A stretch of 64,000 nucleotides of DNA from contig OY987299.1 of the NCBI GenBank assembly GCA_963920635.1, forward strand, positions 70,104,692 to 70,168,691, read 5' to 3'. A model generated the notes under the pieces. The model was not told the DNA's origin. It made no database searches and saw only the letters and a list, made by a program, of their open reading frames with translations. The number at the start of each line of letters is the position of its first letter. Within the stretch, counting starts at the first letter, position 1. Origin of the DNA: Pseudeuparius sepicola (lineage: Eukaryota > Arthropoda > Insecta > Coleoptera > Anthribidae). Below are positions 32,187-42,822 of this stretch, one piece after another. Position numbers and translations under genes: made by a program.

Positions 32187-32530
32187 GGAATGATCAACCT
32201 CTTTTCGAATTTCGATTTGACTATTTTTTCAAACCGAAACATGTTTGAAAGGCTTCTAAACTACACACTATAGCAGTCAAAGATTATAACGTCAAATAAC
32301 AATGCTGACAGATCAATTGCCCATTTGGTGTCAAATACTTACATCACCTACTAACCTAACCTGATCTATAGCTTGTGTCATTTTGATAATAATTTCGTTT
32401 AATTTACGTGTAGGTATGGAATTTTCTTACCGAATCCCCCTCGTTCTTGAATTAATATCCAGAATTTTTTAAGAAAATTTGTGTACTCGAAAAATTTCCG
32501 GCTGTAATTCAATCACTAGGGCGATTACTA

Positions 32531-33690
32531 GTGAAAACATTTTTTGCTAAGTGGATTTCTCAATTTTATGATTTTTGTAAATTCCGACAGGTGCGCTTTT
32601 CGATATTCGTGTCAATTTTTTGACGTGTTCTGGAACCTCACGGTCCGACCTTTTGATATCCTTAGTAAGATACGTCCCTAGGGATGCCATTTGTTCGAAA
32701 ATATTTTTGGCCTAAGTCGATTTTACAATTTTATGATTTTTTAAATTCCGACCATTGTGCTTTTTGACATTCATATCAATTTTTTGACGTATTCTGGAAC
32801 CTCGTGGTCTGATTTTTGAATATTGTTGGACCATTGTGCTTTTTGACATTCATATCAATTTTTTGACGCATTCTGGAACCTCGTGGTCTGATTTTTGAAT
32901 ATTGTTGGTCAGATACGTCCCTAGGATGACATTTATTCGAAAACAATTTTTGCCTAAGTGGTTTTTTAAATTTTGACCGGGGCCTTTTCGTTATTATTGT
33001 CAATTTTTTTACGTGTTCGGGAACCTCGTGGTCCAACTTTTTGATATCATTAGTAAGATAATTGATAATTTTTTAAATTCCGACCATTGCGCTTTTCGAC
33101 ATTCATGTAAATTTTTTGACGTAGTCTGGAACCTCGCGGTCCGATTTTTTAATATTGCTGGTAAGATACGTCCCTAGGGATGACATTTCTTCAAAAAACA
33201 TGTTTTGTCTAAGTGGATTTTTCTATTTTATGATTTTTTTAAATGCCGACCAATGCGCTTTTCATGTCAATTTTTTGAAGTGTTCTGGAACCTCGCGGTC
33301 TGACTTTTTGGTATCAATAGGTAGATACGTCCCTAGGAATGCCCTTTCCTTGAACACATTTTTTGCTACGTTTATTTTTCAATTTTATGAATTTTTTTAA
33401 TTCTAATAGGTGGCTTTTCGATATTCATGTCAATTTGTTCATGTGTTCCGGAAACTCTCGGTCCAACTGTTTGATATCGTTAGTAAGATATGTCCCTAGT
33501 GATGCCATTTGTTCGAAAACATTTTTTTCCTAACTCGATTTTACAATTTTATGATTTTTTTGGCATTCAATCAATATTTTGACGTGTCCTGGAACCACGC
33601 GGCTCAGTTTTTTGGTATCGTTAGTAAAATACATCCATAGGGATGCCATTTCCCTAAAGACATTTTTTGCCAAAGTGAATTTTTCAATTT
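32531..33690. repeat. Tandem array 2 of the ~162-bp repeat
   Basis: The same unit as array 1 repeats about seven times outside the right arm, with a short internal duplication (GACCATTGTGCTTTTTGACA at about 32749 and 32829) and some truncated units. Landmarks ACGTCCCTAGGGATG and CTGGAACCTCGCGGTC recur. It ends near 33690. Confidence 0.85.
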
Positions 33691-33883
33691 TATGAATGAT
33701 TTTAATGAAGGTTTTCTTCGATCATTTAAAGGAATTATGAACTAGATCAGAAGTCACATGCAAATGCTGAATATGGAAACATCGACCAACATTGGCGAAC
33801 AAAAAATGTTGCAGCAGTTAAGATGTTGCCCACACTGAGCGGAATATTTGTTGAAAAACATTCACGCTGCTTGTTGCATCGGT
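33691..33883. other. Older transposon sequence that received the hAT insertion
   Basis: The sequence left of the hAT continues on its far side at 54572-54630, where it ends ...GAGACACCCTG. The pre-insertion locus was therefore probably a CAGGGTGTCTC-terminated element in minus orientation. No intact frame. Confidence 0.4.
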
Positions 33884-34179
33884 CCTTACAGCAGTGGCGG
33901 CTCGTGTGGTAAAATTTTGGTTAGGCCAGGCCAACATATGAAAAATAAATATAAATGCAAATATCAAAAATGGTATGTAGTATCAAATTTTGAGCTAGAC
34001 TTTGTGATTTTCAACTAAAAATTAGGAATCTAAGTGATTCAAAAACAAAATTAGATTTATTTTCTCTTTTTTGTTAGAAATATACATAACAACAATATGA
34101 AATAATTATAAAATTGAAACAAAGTATAATTCTTTCAGTCAAAACTCCACAATCAGTTTTTTAATGAAAACTGTACCTA

Positions 34180-34214
34180 CATGTTTCGAACCGCTAAGAG
34201 TTCATCATCAGCAG
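34180..34214 (-). ncRNA. Hammerhead-ribozyme-like core (copy 1)
   Basis: The minus strand reads CTGATGA, then a 4-bp stem GAAC/GTTC closing an 8-base loop, then GAAA and CATGT. The CUGAUGA...GAAA core matches the hammerhead consensus. One extra T precedes stem II, and stems I and III are only weakly defined; ACATGT is self-complementary, so dimers could form. Activity is unproven. Confidence 0.5.
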
Positions 34215-34649
34215 TAAAAAATTCTTTTAGTAAGATAAATGACAAAGCTTCCAAGTAACTTTGAGGATATTAAAATTATTGTAGTACACTTCAAAATTAA
34301 AACCAAAGGTTAAATGGAGTTTAGTGACATCTATAAAAACCCAAATTTGAAAAAGCAAAAGCCAAAAGGCCTCAATCAAGCACCAATAAAATACTTAAAA
34401 AGAAAACACATCAAAACCCAAGGGTACATGGTCACAGTACTGTGTACTGTCTAACTAAAACCGGCAAAAAAACTCAAAAATAAGTTTTCTCCACGAGTGT
34501 ATTTATTCCTGCGAAAAGTGATGGAACACTGACGCCTACTTATAATCTTCGTATTTTAATGCCCGCACAATGCTGCCATCTACTGTAGAATTTCCAAAAC
34601 ATTGTCTCCCGCTATTACCCCATTTACGCTATTGCCCCACATTCCCCTA

Positions 34650-34684
34650 CATGTTTCGAACCGCTAAGAGTTCATCATCAGCAG
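34650..34684 (-). ncRNA. Hammerhead-ribozyme-like core (copy 2)
   Basis: Identical to copy 1 across the CTGATGA - GAAC/GTTC - GAAA core and located at the same position in the second direct repeat. Confidence 0.5.
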
Positions 34685-35030
34685 TAAAAAATTCTTTTAG
34701 TAAGATAAGTGACAAAGCTTCCAAGTAACTTTGAGGATATTAAAATTATTGTAGTACACTTCGAAATGAAAACCAAAGGTTAAATAGAGTTTAGTGACAT
34801 CTATAAAAACCCAAATTTGAAAAAGCAGAAACCAACAGGCCTCAATCAAGCACCAGTAAAATACTTAAAAAGTAAACACATCAAAACCAAGGGTACATGG
34901 TCACAGTACATAGTAGACAGTACACAGTACTGTGACCATGTACCCTTGGGTTTGAAGTTTACTACAATAATTTTAATATCCTCAAAATTACTTGGAAGCT
35001 TTGTCATTTATCTTACCAAAATAATTTTTT

Positions 35031-35067
35031 ACTGTTGATGATGAACCCTTAGCGGTTCGAAACATGT
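35031..35067 (+). ncRNA. Hammerhead-like core, degenerate (copy 3, inverted)
   Basis: The plus strand reads TTGATGA, GAAC...GTTC, GAAACATGT. The first core C is replaced by T, which would weaken or abolish cleavage. Confidence 0.4.
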
Positions 35068-35186
35068 ACAGTTTTCATTGAAAAACTGATTGTGGAGTTT
35101 TGATTGAAAGAATTTACTTTGTTTTAATTTTATCATCTTTCTCCACTGAAAGAAAATGGACTATTTTTTCAATTTGAAATAATTAT

Positions 35187-35543
35187 GCTTTGCTATTTGT
35201 ACAGCAGACTAATTCTTCTCTCTTTGCTTCTGCAAATTTATCAATTACTCGTACATAAAATGTGTCCCCTGTTTCCATTAGTTCAGCAAGAATATCTTTT
35301 GAGATGTTTTTATACGTTTCAGAGTAGAGAAGATTCTTTCTACTGAAGCGCTGGTTGCAGGGATTGTAGCGAGTAAACAAAATAATTTATAGCTCTCAGG
35401 AAGAATTTCATTGGTTTCGATATCATGCATATTTTTTATCAGTTGTAACAAACTTTTTCGTGAAAATTCTCCCAGTGAGCTGGGGAAAATATTGTATCTA
35501 GTTGGGTTTTTAATAGAGATTTATTAAAAATTGATCTATATGT
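35187..35543 (-). pseudogene. hAT transposase, C-terminal dimerisation part
   Basis: The minus strand encodes TQLDTIFSPAHWENFHEK and, after a frame change, YKLFCLLATIPATSASVERI followed by FSTLKRIKTSQK. This is the hAT C-terminal dimerisation motif (SA..ER.FS.LKRIKT). A further shifted tail reads ELMETGDTFYVRVIDKFAEA. It ends about 1.3 kb from the left TIR if the Penelope-like unit is counted. Confidence 0.88.
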
Positions 35544-35752
35544 TGTAGCATTTTCAAAATACTACAGGCATTTTACGCTATTTCTTTTCCGTAAAACCCT
35601 TGCCTGGGTGTTGGCCTGTTAGTTGTGATCGCATAGTGTCTGCGTCTGGGTGTTGGCCTATTATTTTACATGGCATGGTTCTGCATCAAACTTCGCACTG
35701 TCACAAATAGAGGCACTGCAGAAGCAAGAAAACAAGGTTGCCGTGGAAAGGC
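35544..35752 (+). repeat. 5' LTR of the gypsy, first part
   Basis: Matches the 3' LTR (42823-43035) nearly base for base, including TTTCTTTTCCGTAAAA and CTTGCCTGGGTGTTGGCCTG. It breaks off after GGAAAGGC at 35752 where the next element is inserted and resumes at 37811. Confidence 0.9.
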
Positions 35753-37810
35753 TGCTACACCTTTTCTAGGAGGTGAAGCAGAAAACGGTGATATTATTCA
35801 AATTAGGGGTGGCATAAAATAATAAACAACAATAATACTTACTGAAATTTAAATCAAGCACGCTTTTATGGGGTTGCCCTGGCTAACTCACACGGCGAGT
35901 GGTGTGGGTTAAAAAGGACTTATTCATAATCATAAGAAAGCGCCACCCGTTTTACGTAAACCCCCAGAACAGAGAAAGCAATGCCTTAGTTGATATTAAA
36001 AAAAAAACGGGAAATTAACAATGCCAATAAGTACTATATTTGATCAAAAATAAACACAAGAAAAATCACAGTTAATTTCAGGAAATCACAGTTAGTTCTA
36101 GGTGGGCGAATAGCCTCATCCCTGCTTGAGTGTATCACATTAAATAGTAAGGATGATAATTTATTATTAAATTAAATATTTAAAGCTTAATCGATTATGA
36201 GAAAAAGGACAACTTATTAATTTTGGCACCTGGTATAACGTTATATTCGGTTTACACGTGATAGGCAAATGTATTGAGGACATTTGAAAGTACTATTAAG
36301 TATTGTGTTGGACTTTGATAAAGCAATTTGCAAATAAATCGGAATGGACTTGCCGGTTTGGTGATGGAGCACAAGATGGCCGCCAATGACGTCAAGTTAT
36401 GACGTATTCGTACAGGTGGCGAGGTACACGGCCTGTGACGAGTACGGGGCGGGTGGTGACGTATTTCCAGGAGTCTATTTCCCTTGGTGAGATTTATCGT
36501 TGCCAAATATGGAAGTGCGATCGAGCAAGCGATCGAGCGAACATTCGAGCGAGCGATCGAGCGTGCCCGTGAGCCAGTGAGCCAGTGAGCTAGTGAGCCA
36601 GTGAGGCCTAAAAGCCAAAACATAAAATGTACTAAGCGAAATATGATTATTAACTTGACGGGTTTAATATTTTTCCCCGAATTTTACTCACCGGAGTTGG
36701 TGTGTGGCCTCGCGGTTGGGAGGTTGTGAAAAATCAGAAAATATCAGTTTTAAACGAACATTTCCTCAATTCAAATTGACAACAATCGTCTATACGATAT
36801 TACGAAACGGTATGGAGGAACTTCGAACTGACTTTCTTGAAAAATCGGCAAAATCGCCTTACGTTTGATTGTTGGATCTTGACACCACAAACGTTAAATT
36901 TAAAATGAACCGTCATTCCGTTTTTCTTTCAAAAAAAAAAGGAAGGGGGCCATTCCAACCAATCAGTGTCTTATAGATTGAGAGGCTTAGTAAATTTTAT
37001 GCTTGAAGGGTACCACGGTTGGCACTTTAAGTTTTGACAGAACCACATCAAACGAATGTCAGCCAAATGCCAGCGCTCGAATTTCCTAACCAAAGCGAGG
37101 CGATATAAACAATTTAGTAGTATCTACTAATCACAATTGGCCTTATAAAAGTGCAGGATGAAATGATTCATTTGAAGGTAAAGTAACAAATATGATAATA
37201 TTTAAGTAGAAGTGTTGACTGCTATTTTATTTCTCAGACGACCGCAATATAAGCCACGCGAGGTCCAAAATTACATAACGCTACTAGCACAGTCGTAAGC
37301 TCGACCTAACAACTAAATTTCCTGCACTATCGACAAGGCATGGTTAGCGGTTGCGTAATAAGGAGAATGCTTAATACCAGTGACATCGCAAGTAGTGGGT
37401 ATAAACAAAGACAGCCAGCACAAGGTTTCTAAAAAAGAAGCAATACGAGAGGGGTGCCAGAATTTCTAGGACGCCCCTGGTGACTGGAGGATAAATCTAA
37501 ACCATAAAGGTAATTAATTTAACAACTAAACTTATAATTGATTAATCTTAAAATGTGTTGTTTATTTTCAGGTGTATGGGAATGGGTACCAGATACGATA
37601 TAGTACGACTTTCATACGTTAAGGCGGTGGAACTAATAAAAGACAATTTTATTGTATTAAATCTTTGTTTCTTTAGAGGCTACCTTTTTTTGAGAAATAT
37701 TTGAAATACTAGTAGAATGCTAATAATATTTAGACTACTGTGAGAATAGTTGAAGCCAATATCGTTTTATCTTGAAGCATTTTAGCGTAATATAAAAAAT
37801 ACCCGTAACA
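35753..37810. mobile_element. 2058-bp solo-LTR-like element with 4-bp duplication AGGC
   Basis: Starts TGCTACACC, ends CCCGTAACA, and is flanked by AGGC on both sides (35749-35752, 37811-37814). The uninterrupted site is seen in the 3' LTR (GGAAAGGCGTGATT). TG...CA ends with a short inverted repeat and a 4-bp duplication fit a solo LTR. It contains a GATCGAGCGA / GAGCCAGT minisatellite (36515-36605) that creates a spurious Arg/Ser-rich open frame. No coding genes recognised. Confidence 0.75.
36515..36605. repeat. Minisatellite of GATCGAGC and GAGCCAGT units
   Basis: About five GATCGAGCGA-like units are followed by five GTGAGCCA/GTGAGCTA units. Low complexity; lies within the solo-LTR-like element. 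Confidence 0.85.
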
Positions 37811-37832
37811 AGGCGTGATTATTTTATTTTTG

Positions 37833-37960
37833 TGGGGGTAACGAAACAACAGTACGCAGATTGGCCGCACTTTTTAGTTCTAAGTTTGGTGACAATAGGC
37901 CTTATGTTTCCGTTAAAATTTTGGGAATTGATATTTGTGGTCTTTTGGACACTGGAAGTA
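37833..37960 (+). pseudogene. Gypsy gag end and protease start
   Basis: Encodes CGGNETTVRRLAALFSSKFG followed by RPYVSVKILGIDICGLLDTG and S, carrying the aspartic protease active site DTGS. The upstream FCGG may be a zinc-knuckle remnant. The frame is cut at 37960 by the Polinton insertion and resumes at 39229. Confidence 0.8.
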
Positions 37961-38629
37961 AGTAGTTATGGATTGCGTATACTGGGACACAAAAGTACAT
38001 TTTGAGCACCCCTGTACATGTTGGTTCATTGTTTTCAACCCTCTACCTACATAATTAATTCTGGTTTTGGAATGTGAGCGGTGCTGGTGTAAATGTCAAG
38101 GTCTTAAATATTTGCAGACACTTGTCTGGAAAAGGAATAAAATTAAAAATTGTTTTTCTCTGTTTACGTTTTATACTCTAGATATAATATTTGGTTTTTT
38201 TTCGAGGCTAGCCCGGTCTGTGTCCTCAGTAGGTAAGATGTCACAGATTTTTTTGTTAAATTTGATAAGTTGAATTTAAAAAATACGTTTATTATTTTCT
38301 TTGGAGCGAGAGCTAATTATTATTCTGTTGTGCAACATTACCTTGTAGGTACTCATACGTATGAAAAACATGACAATATATTGGTCAAAAACAAACACAA
38401 TTTTATTATACCTTCACAACAGCTTGTGTGCTTAATAATCACTTAAAATGTTTGAATTATCTCAAGCACCTAAAAATCTAAATTCAACTAAACAAAAACT
38501 TGTTATTCACATTGTGAAAGTAAGTATCTGCTGTTGTGGTTTAATATTCTGATGCAATTTACAGATCATAACATAATTTGTATTTTTCATTAGATTTTAT
38601 TAAACAAAATTTAGTTACAAATTTCATTT

Positions 38630-38820
38630 TTTAACCAATTCGTTCTTATAAGATTCAATAAATTATGAGGTAGAAAGCTCAATTTATCAATATCTTCAAA
38701 TTTTACAATAGACCTAGCAATGGAATTGGCCGCCTGATATGAAAGCGTTGCAGGCGACCAAGTTTGAAGCTCGAAATTATACTCTGGCGTACACGGGCCT
38801 CCTATTTCTTCATTTTCGAC
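38630..38820 (-). pseudogene. Unrecognised short frame beside the PolB fragment
   Basis: The minus strand reads VENEEIGGPCTPEYNFELQT, WSPATLSYQAANSIARSIVK and FLPHNLLNLIRTNWLKNEIC. It may be a piece of another Polinton gene. No family recognised. Confidence 0.3.
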
Positions 38821-39110
38821 CTAAAAAGAATTGTTATAACCCCAAGGCAATGTATCTGTAGTTAAATAATTAAGAACTCTTTTATCGTCATATGGAGTCA
38901 ACGCAACTTTTTTCTGATTAATAGTGAAAACTTCATGTCTTTTCGACAGGATGATATTTTGATTGGTATTAAGAATTTTTTGGTTAGTGAGACGGCTGAC
39001 ATAATCATCGAAAGTTATAGATTTTAAACCCGATTTAGTTATTCCTTTTGCTTTTTTAATCACTCCTAGATTGGCAAGAAAATGCTCAATTTGATCATTA
39101 TTTAAACCTT
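38821..39110 (-). pseudogene. Polinton protein-primed DNA polymerase B, C-terminal fragment
   Basis: The minus strand encodes QIEHFLANLGVIKKAKGITK, SGLKSITFDDYVSRLTNQK, IILSKRHEVFTINQKKVALT and PYDDKRVLNYLTTDTLPWGY. The AKG....I.F.DY......HE.......K.AL...DDKR.......TL..G layout is one I recall from the C-terminal end of Polinton family-B polymerases. The exonuclease and palm motifs are absent. Context (AGT/ACT ends, 6-bp duplication) supports the call. Confidence 0.62.
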
Positions 39111-39228
39111 TGTCCTCAAGTTATTTTCTTTTTTCTTCATAATTAACAGTTGAAAGTATTTTTAAAGAGTACATTTTAGATCTTAACCCAACAAAATGTG
39201 TCATACGCAATCCATAACTACTGAAGTG

Positions 39229-42200
39229 CCCACACTGTTTGGATATTAGTAGTTCTACTGCAGCTGCCATAGCTACAGCTGATGATGTTCCACAGAGTAT
39301 AACTGGTGTCGTCGACTTGCCAATCCAGGTTGACCTTTCCTGTAAAGTAATTAAATCCGTCATAGTTCCATCTTTGCCTCATGGTTTTATCTTTGGTTGT
39401 GATTTAATTTTAAGATTGGACTTGTTAGATGACTTAAAGAAATACTGGTGGGAAGCCTATAACAAGAAAGATGATACTAGGGAATGTTCCAGTTCAATTT
39501 TTAGTAAAGACCATATCAAACAAAGGTCTAGTATTTGTTTAGTAACTAGTTCGCTGAATTCTAAGTCTCAGGAACTGTTAAGTACTTTGGAAGATCTCTC
39601 CCCAGAACAAAAAACAACTGCTGTTTCCTTAATAGAATCTTTCGATATTGTAAGTAGTGAGCATAATCTAGGTCGTACCTCTAAAATCACTATGGAGATT
39701 GATACTGGTGATGCCGCACCATTTCATAGGAAACCATTCCTTATGTCTCCTTATATGCTAAATATTTTGAACAAAGAATTGGATGAGATGCTATCACTTG
39801 GAGTATTAGAACCATCTAATAGTCCTTGGTATAGTCCAGTTTTGCTGGTAAAAAAGGCAAATGGTGAATATCGTTTTTGTTTCGCGGTAGACTTTTGAAT
39901 CAAGTGACAAAGTATGACTCATATCCCATGCCAAATATAGACAGGATTCTTAGTTCACTTAGAGGAGCTACTTTCATATCTAGTATCGATCTTTGCAAGA
40001 GTTTTTGGCAAATTCCTCTCTCCGAAAATTCCAAACCTAAAACTGCTTTTAGTGTAGTGGGTAGGGAACAATTTCAGTTTAAAACCGTTCCTTTTGGGCT
40101 TTGCAATGATGCTCAAACTCAACAACGTCTAGTTGACGCCATCTTTAGTCCAAAATTTGAACCATATATTTTTTGTTATCTGGACGAAATTATTATCTGT
40201 TCTCCAACATTTGAGGAACATGTTCAACTCCTTTCAGAATGTCGAGATAGGTTGAAGGAAGCTGGTCTTACCATTAACACTAAGAAGTGTAAATTCTTCA
40301 AGAAATCTTTAATGTTTCTAGGTTATATAGTTGGAGCAAACTCGCTTCCTACCGATCCGGAAAAAGTAGCCGCTATGTTAAATTTTCTGCGACCCACCAC
40401 AACTAAAGAAGTGAAAAGATTCGTAGGCTTATGTAGTTGGTATCGTAGGTTTATTAAAGAATTTTCATCTCTGGTATCTCCAACAAATAATCTATTGAAA
40501 GGTAGAAAGGTCAAGGTATCGAGTGGAACTTAGAAGCTGAAGATTCCTTTCTTAAAATTAAAGATCTCTTGGTTTCCGCTCCTATTTTGTCTCAGCCAGA
40601 TTTTTCCAAACCCTTTGTGGTAGAGTGCGATGCATCCAATACTGGTCTTGGTGGAGTGTTAATGCAAAGAATAAATGAGGAAGAACGAGTCATATCATAT
40701 GCTAGTAGATCACTTTCGAGAGCTGAGAGAAATTACAGCGTAACAGAACGGGAGTGTCTTGCAGTGATATTTAGTATAGAGAAGTTTCATCCATGGATTG
40801 ATGGTGTACATTTTACCATGTATACTGACCACTACTCGTTGTTGTGGTTAAATAACCTTCAGAATCCAACTGGTTGTTTAGCTAGATGGACAGTATTCTT
40901 TTGACTTGGTTCACCGTAAAGAAACTAGCAATGTAGTCCCAGATTTTCTTAGTCGTATAAATGGTGACACATGAAAAAATTCATCAAATTGTGATTCCAT
41001 AGACACTAGTTCCATTGTTCAAATTTGTTCTTTAGAAATCACACTAGATAGAACGGATAGTTGGTATGACAAGATGAAAGCCAAAGTTTCGTCTCAACCA
41101 AATTCCTTTCCACAGTGGAAAGTGGAAAACAATTTCCTTTTTAAATTTGTCCCTTCACAAACTGTAGTTCAGATATTCCGGAATGGAAATATGTAGTACC
41201 TCGTCCACAGCGTAATAAGTTGATCGAGTCTTGTCATAATCCTCCAACTTGTGCTCATTTAGGATTTTATAAAACCTTGTGCAGAATACAAGAAAAGTTT
41301 TATTGGCCTAAAATGAGGATGGATGTTTTGAGGTTTGTACGCTGTTGCCATGTTTGTGGCGCACAAAAGTCCTCAAATAGGTTGCTATAGATTTAATGGG
41401 CCCATTTCCAAGGTCTAACAGAGGAAATGAATGGTTGTTAGTGTTGAGTGATTGGTTTTCAAAATACGTTGTTTTACATCGTTTACGTTCTTCAAAATCT
41501 CCTTCTATAGTCCGTTTTTTAGAAGTGTTTTTTCTTACTTATGGTGTCCCACAGTTTATCATATGTGATAATGGACCTCAGTTTGTTGGAAAAAGTTTCC
41601 AGAATATGGCTAAAAAATACCAAGTTCAAAAAATTTGGTACAACGCTGTATACTCGCCTCAATGTAAATTCATAGAGAGAGTTAACAAAACTGTTGGTAC
41701 CGCTATTAGGTCCTATGTTGACAAGCATGATAATTGGGATGTCCAATTAAATAGTATTCAGTTTACGTTAAATATGACAAAACATGAAGTAACAGGTTTC
41801 ACTCCTGCTTTTTTAGTTTTCCTATAACAGGAAAGTTCTATGGTGATATTTCCCCATCTCAAGATTTTGAAGTTATGCCAGGAGATAGAAAATCCTACGC
41901 TGGTGATTTAGAAAACTTAGGTTCTGTATTTAAAGAAGTCAGAGAAAAGCTGCATGCTGCTTATGAACGTAGTTCTCAGCATTATAACCTTCGCAGGCGA
42001 GATGTTCATTTTAATGTCAGTCATTTAGTACGGCGACGCAACAAAGTCTTGTCTAAGGCAGGTGACCGATTTTCTGCAAAACTAGCACCACGTTTTGTAT
42101 TGGCCAAAGTTGAGAAAAAGGCCTCGAATTTGGTTTTTGATTTGGTCGATGAACAAGGTAATAAGGTTGGCCGATGGCATATAAAGGACCTGAAACCCTG

Positions 42201-42261
42201 TTTAGGACATGGTATAGACAGACAGGATAGTTCTCCTGCGTCTGATGGTAAGTCTGAATGA
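39229..42261 (+). pseudogene. Gypsy pol: protease end, RT, RNase H, integrase
   Basis: Plus-strand pieces: VDLPIQVDLSCKVIKSVIVP and HGFIFGCDLILRLDL (39300-39430), RT from MEIDTGDAAPFHRKPFLM with SSIDLCKSFWQIPL and a mutated IFCYLDEIIIC (39660-40530), RNase H with VVECDASNTGLGGVLMQ and TMYTDHYSLLWL (40569-40904). Integrase follows with an HHCC finger (CHNPPTCAHLG...CCHVC, about 41235-41360), a catalytic core with LVLSDWFSKY, ICDNGPQF and CKFIERVNKT (41396-41827) and a C-terminal GPY/F-type region (41875-42261). YLDD is YLDE, so the RT lacks an active-site Asp. Stops or shifts occur near 39895, 40530, 40902, 41390 and 41826. An internal deletion lies between finger and core. Confidence 0.9.
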
Positions 42262-42822
42262 CCTGCCATTATTTCTTTTGGTGATTCGTTATTTTGCTCA
42301 TATCTAGTAGGAGATTTGATATAAAGAGCTAAATTAACATATAGTTCGTTTTTTTTGCATGCTTGCCATAGCATCGAGTTCTGAGGGTCTTAGTTGATTC
42401 ATCTTAAATAGGATTTGAAAGAGTCTAGATACCTTATGGAAAAGAACTCTAGTTTGAGTTTTGTTGCACACTTGTTGAGTGAAGTGCGATTTGTGGATAA
42501 TCTTTTGTATGAACTGGCTATCATACATCACGTTTATTTTGAGTTTAGAATTCTTGTCGTACTTTTATACCTATTCAGTGTAAATTTTATTTTCTTGGGT
42601 ATTATCTTCCTAGTGGTTGGCTATACTGATTGTGTAAACTCCCGATTATGAACTCCCGATTTTGTCTCCATTATGGACGTTTGATACGCTTTGTTGTCAT
42701 CCCGCTAGTGAACTTTGTCAAACCCATGTATTTTCTTTATAAACTTCTTTTAGTTTTGAAATAGGCTAAATAATAATATAAAAAAATTTTTAATAAAATT
42801 TTCTTCTTTTTGGAGGGGGTAG
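42262..42822 (+). other. Gypsy 3' untranslated region and polypurine tract
   Basis: No convincing gene follows integrase; the 78-codon frame at 42415-42651 is hydrophobic but resembles no envelope protein. The purine tract TGGAGGGGGTAG (42811-42822) directly precedes the 3' LTR, as expected for the plus-strand primer. Confidence 0.6.

Larger units (their letters stand above)
30622..32388 (-). mobile_element. Crypton element of about 1.77 kb inserted in an inverted-repeat arm
   Basis: The boundaries are set by the interrupted arm of the surrounding foldback. The segment encodes a Crypton-type tyrosine recombinase on the minus strand (32186-31209) and carries a tRNA-like sequence near its left edge. 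Cryptons lack terminal inverted repeats, and none are seen here. No clear target duplication was identified. Confidence 0.72.
29084..32530. mobile_element. Foldback-type element with arms of about 300 bp, one arm split by a Crypton
   Basis: Left arm 29084-29395 pairs with the right arm, which lies in two blocks: 30513-30621 (inner) and 32389-32530 (outer). The left arm is continuous across ATTATTATCAAAATTTTTGT, while the right arm is broken exactly there by a segment carrying a tyrosine recombinase. Between the arms sits the first array of the 162-bp repeat. Confidence 0.8.
34110..35175. mobile_element. Penelope-like retroelement unit, non-autonomous, with 11-bp target duplication
   Basis: Identical GAAATAATTAT flanks both sides (34099-34109, 35176-35186). 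Inside are two direct copies of about 275 bp (34172-34445 and 34649-34925) and a third, inverted partial copy (34926-35132), whose outer part pairs with the left edge. Each copy carries a hammerhead-type core. Tandem pLTR-like repeats with an inverted extension, hammerhead motifs and variable-length target duplications are known traits of Penelope-like elements. No RT or GIY-YIG endonuclease is present, so the class call is inference. Confidence 0.68.
37961..39222. mobile_element. Deleted Polinton (Maverick) of 1.26 kb in the gypsy protease
   Basis: The ends are AGTAGTTATGGATTGCGTAT and its reverse complement, then diverge. Polintons begin AGT, end ACT and make 6-bp duplications; here the flanks are GAAGTA (37955-37960) and GAAGTG (39223-39228). 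A DNA polymerase B C-terminal fragment lies just inside the right end on the minus strand. Most of the usual 15-20 kb is missing, so this is an internal deletion derivative. Confidence 0.82.

Noticed and set aside
29396..33690. Regularly spaced repeats that could suggest a CRISPR array
   Set aside because: The whole ~162-bp unit is repeated without unique spacers, and the genome is eukaryotic.
36252..36623. 123-codon Arg/Ser-rich open frame on the minus strand
   Set aside because: It is produced by the GATCGAGC/GAGCCAGT minisatellite inside the solo-LTR-like element; no real protein features.
42415..42651. Hydrophobic 78-codon frame after gypsy integrase, considered as envelope
   Set aside because: Too short, no signal peptide or furin-type site, and it lies directly before the polypurine tract.
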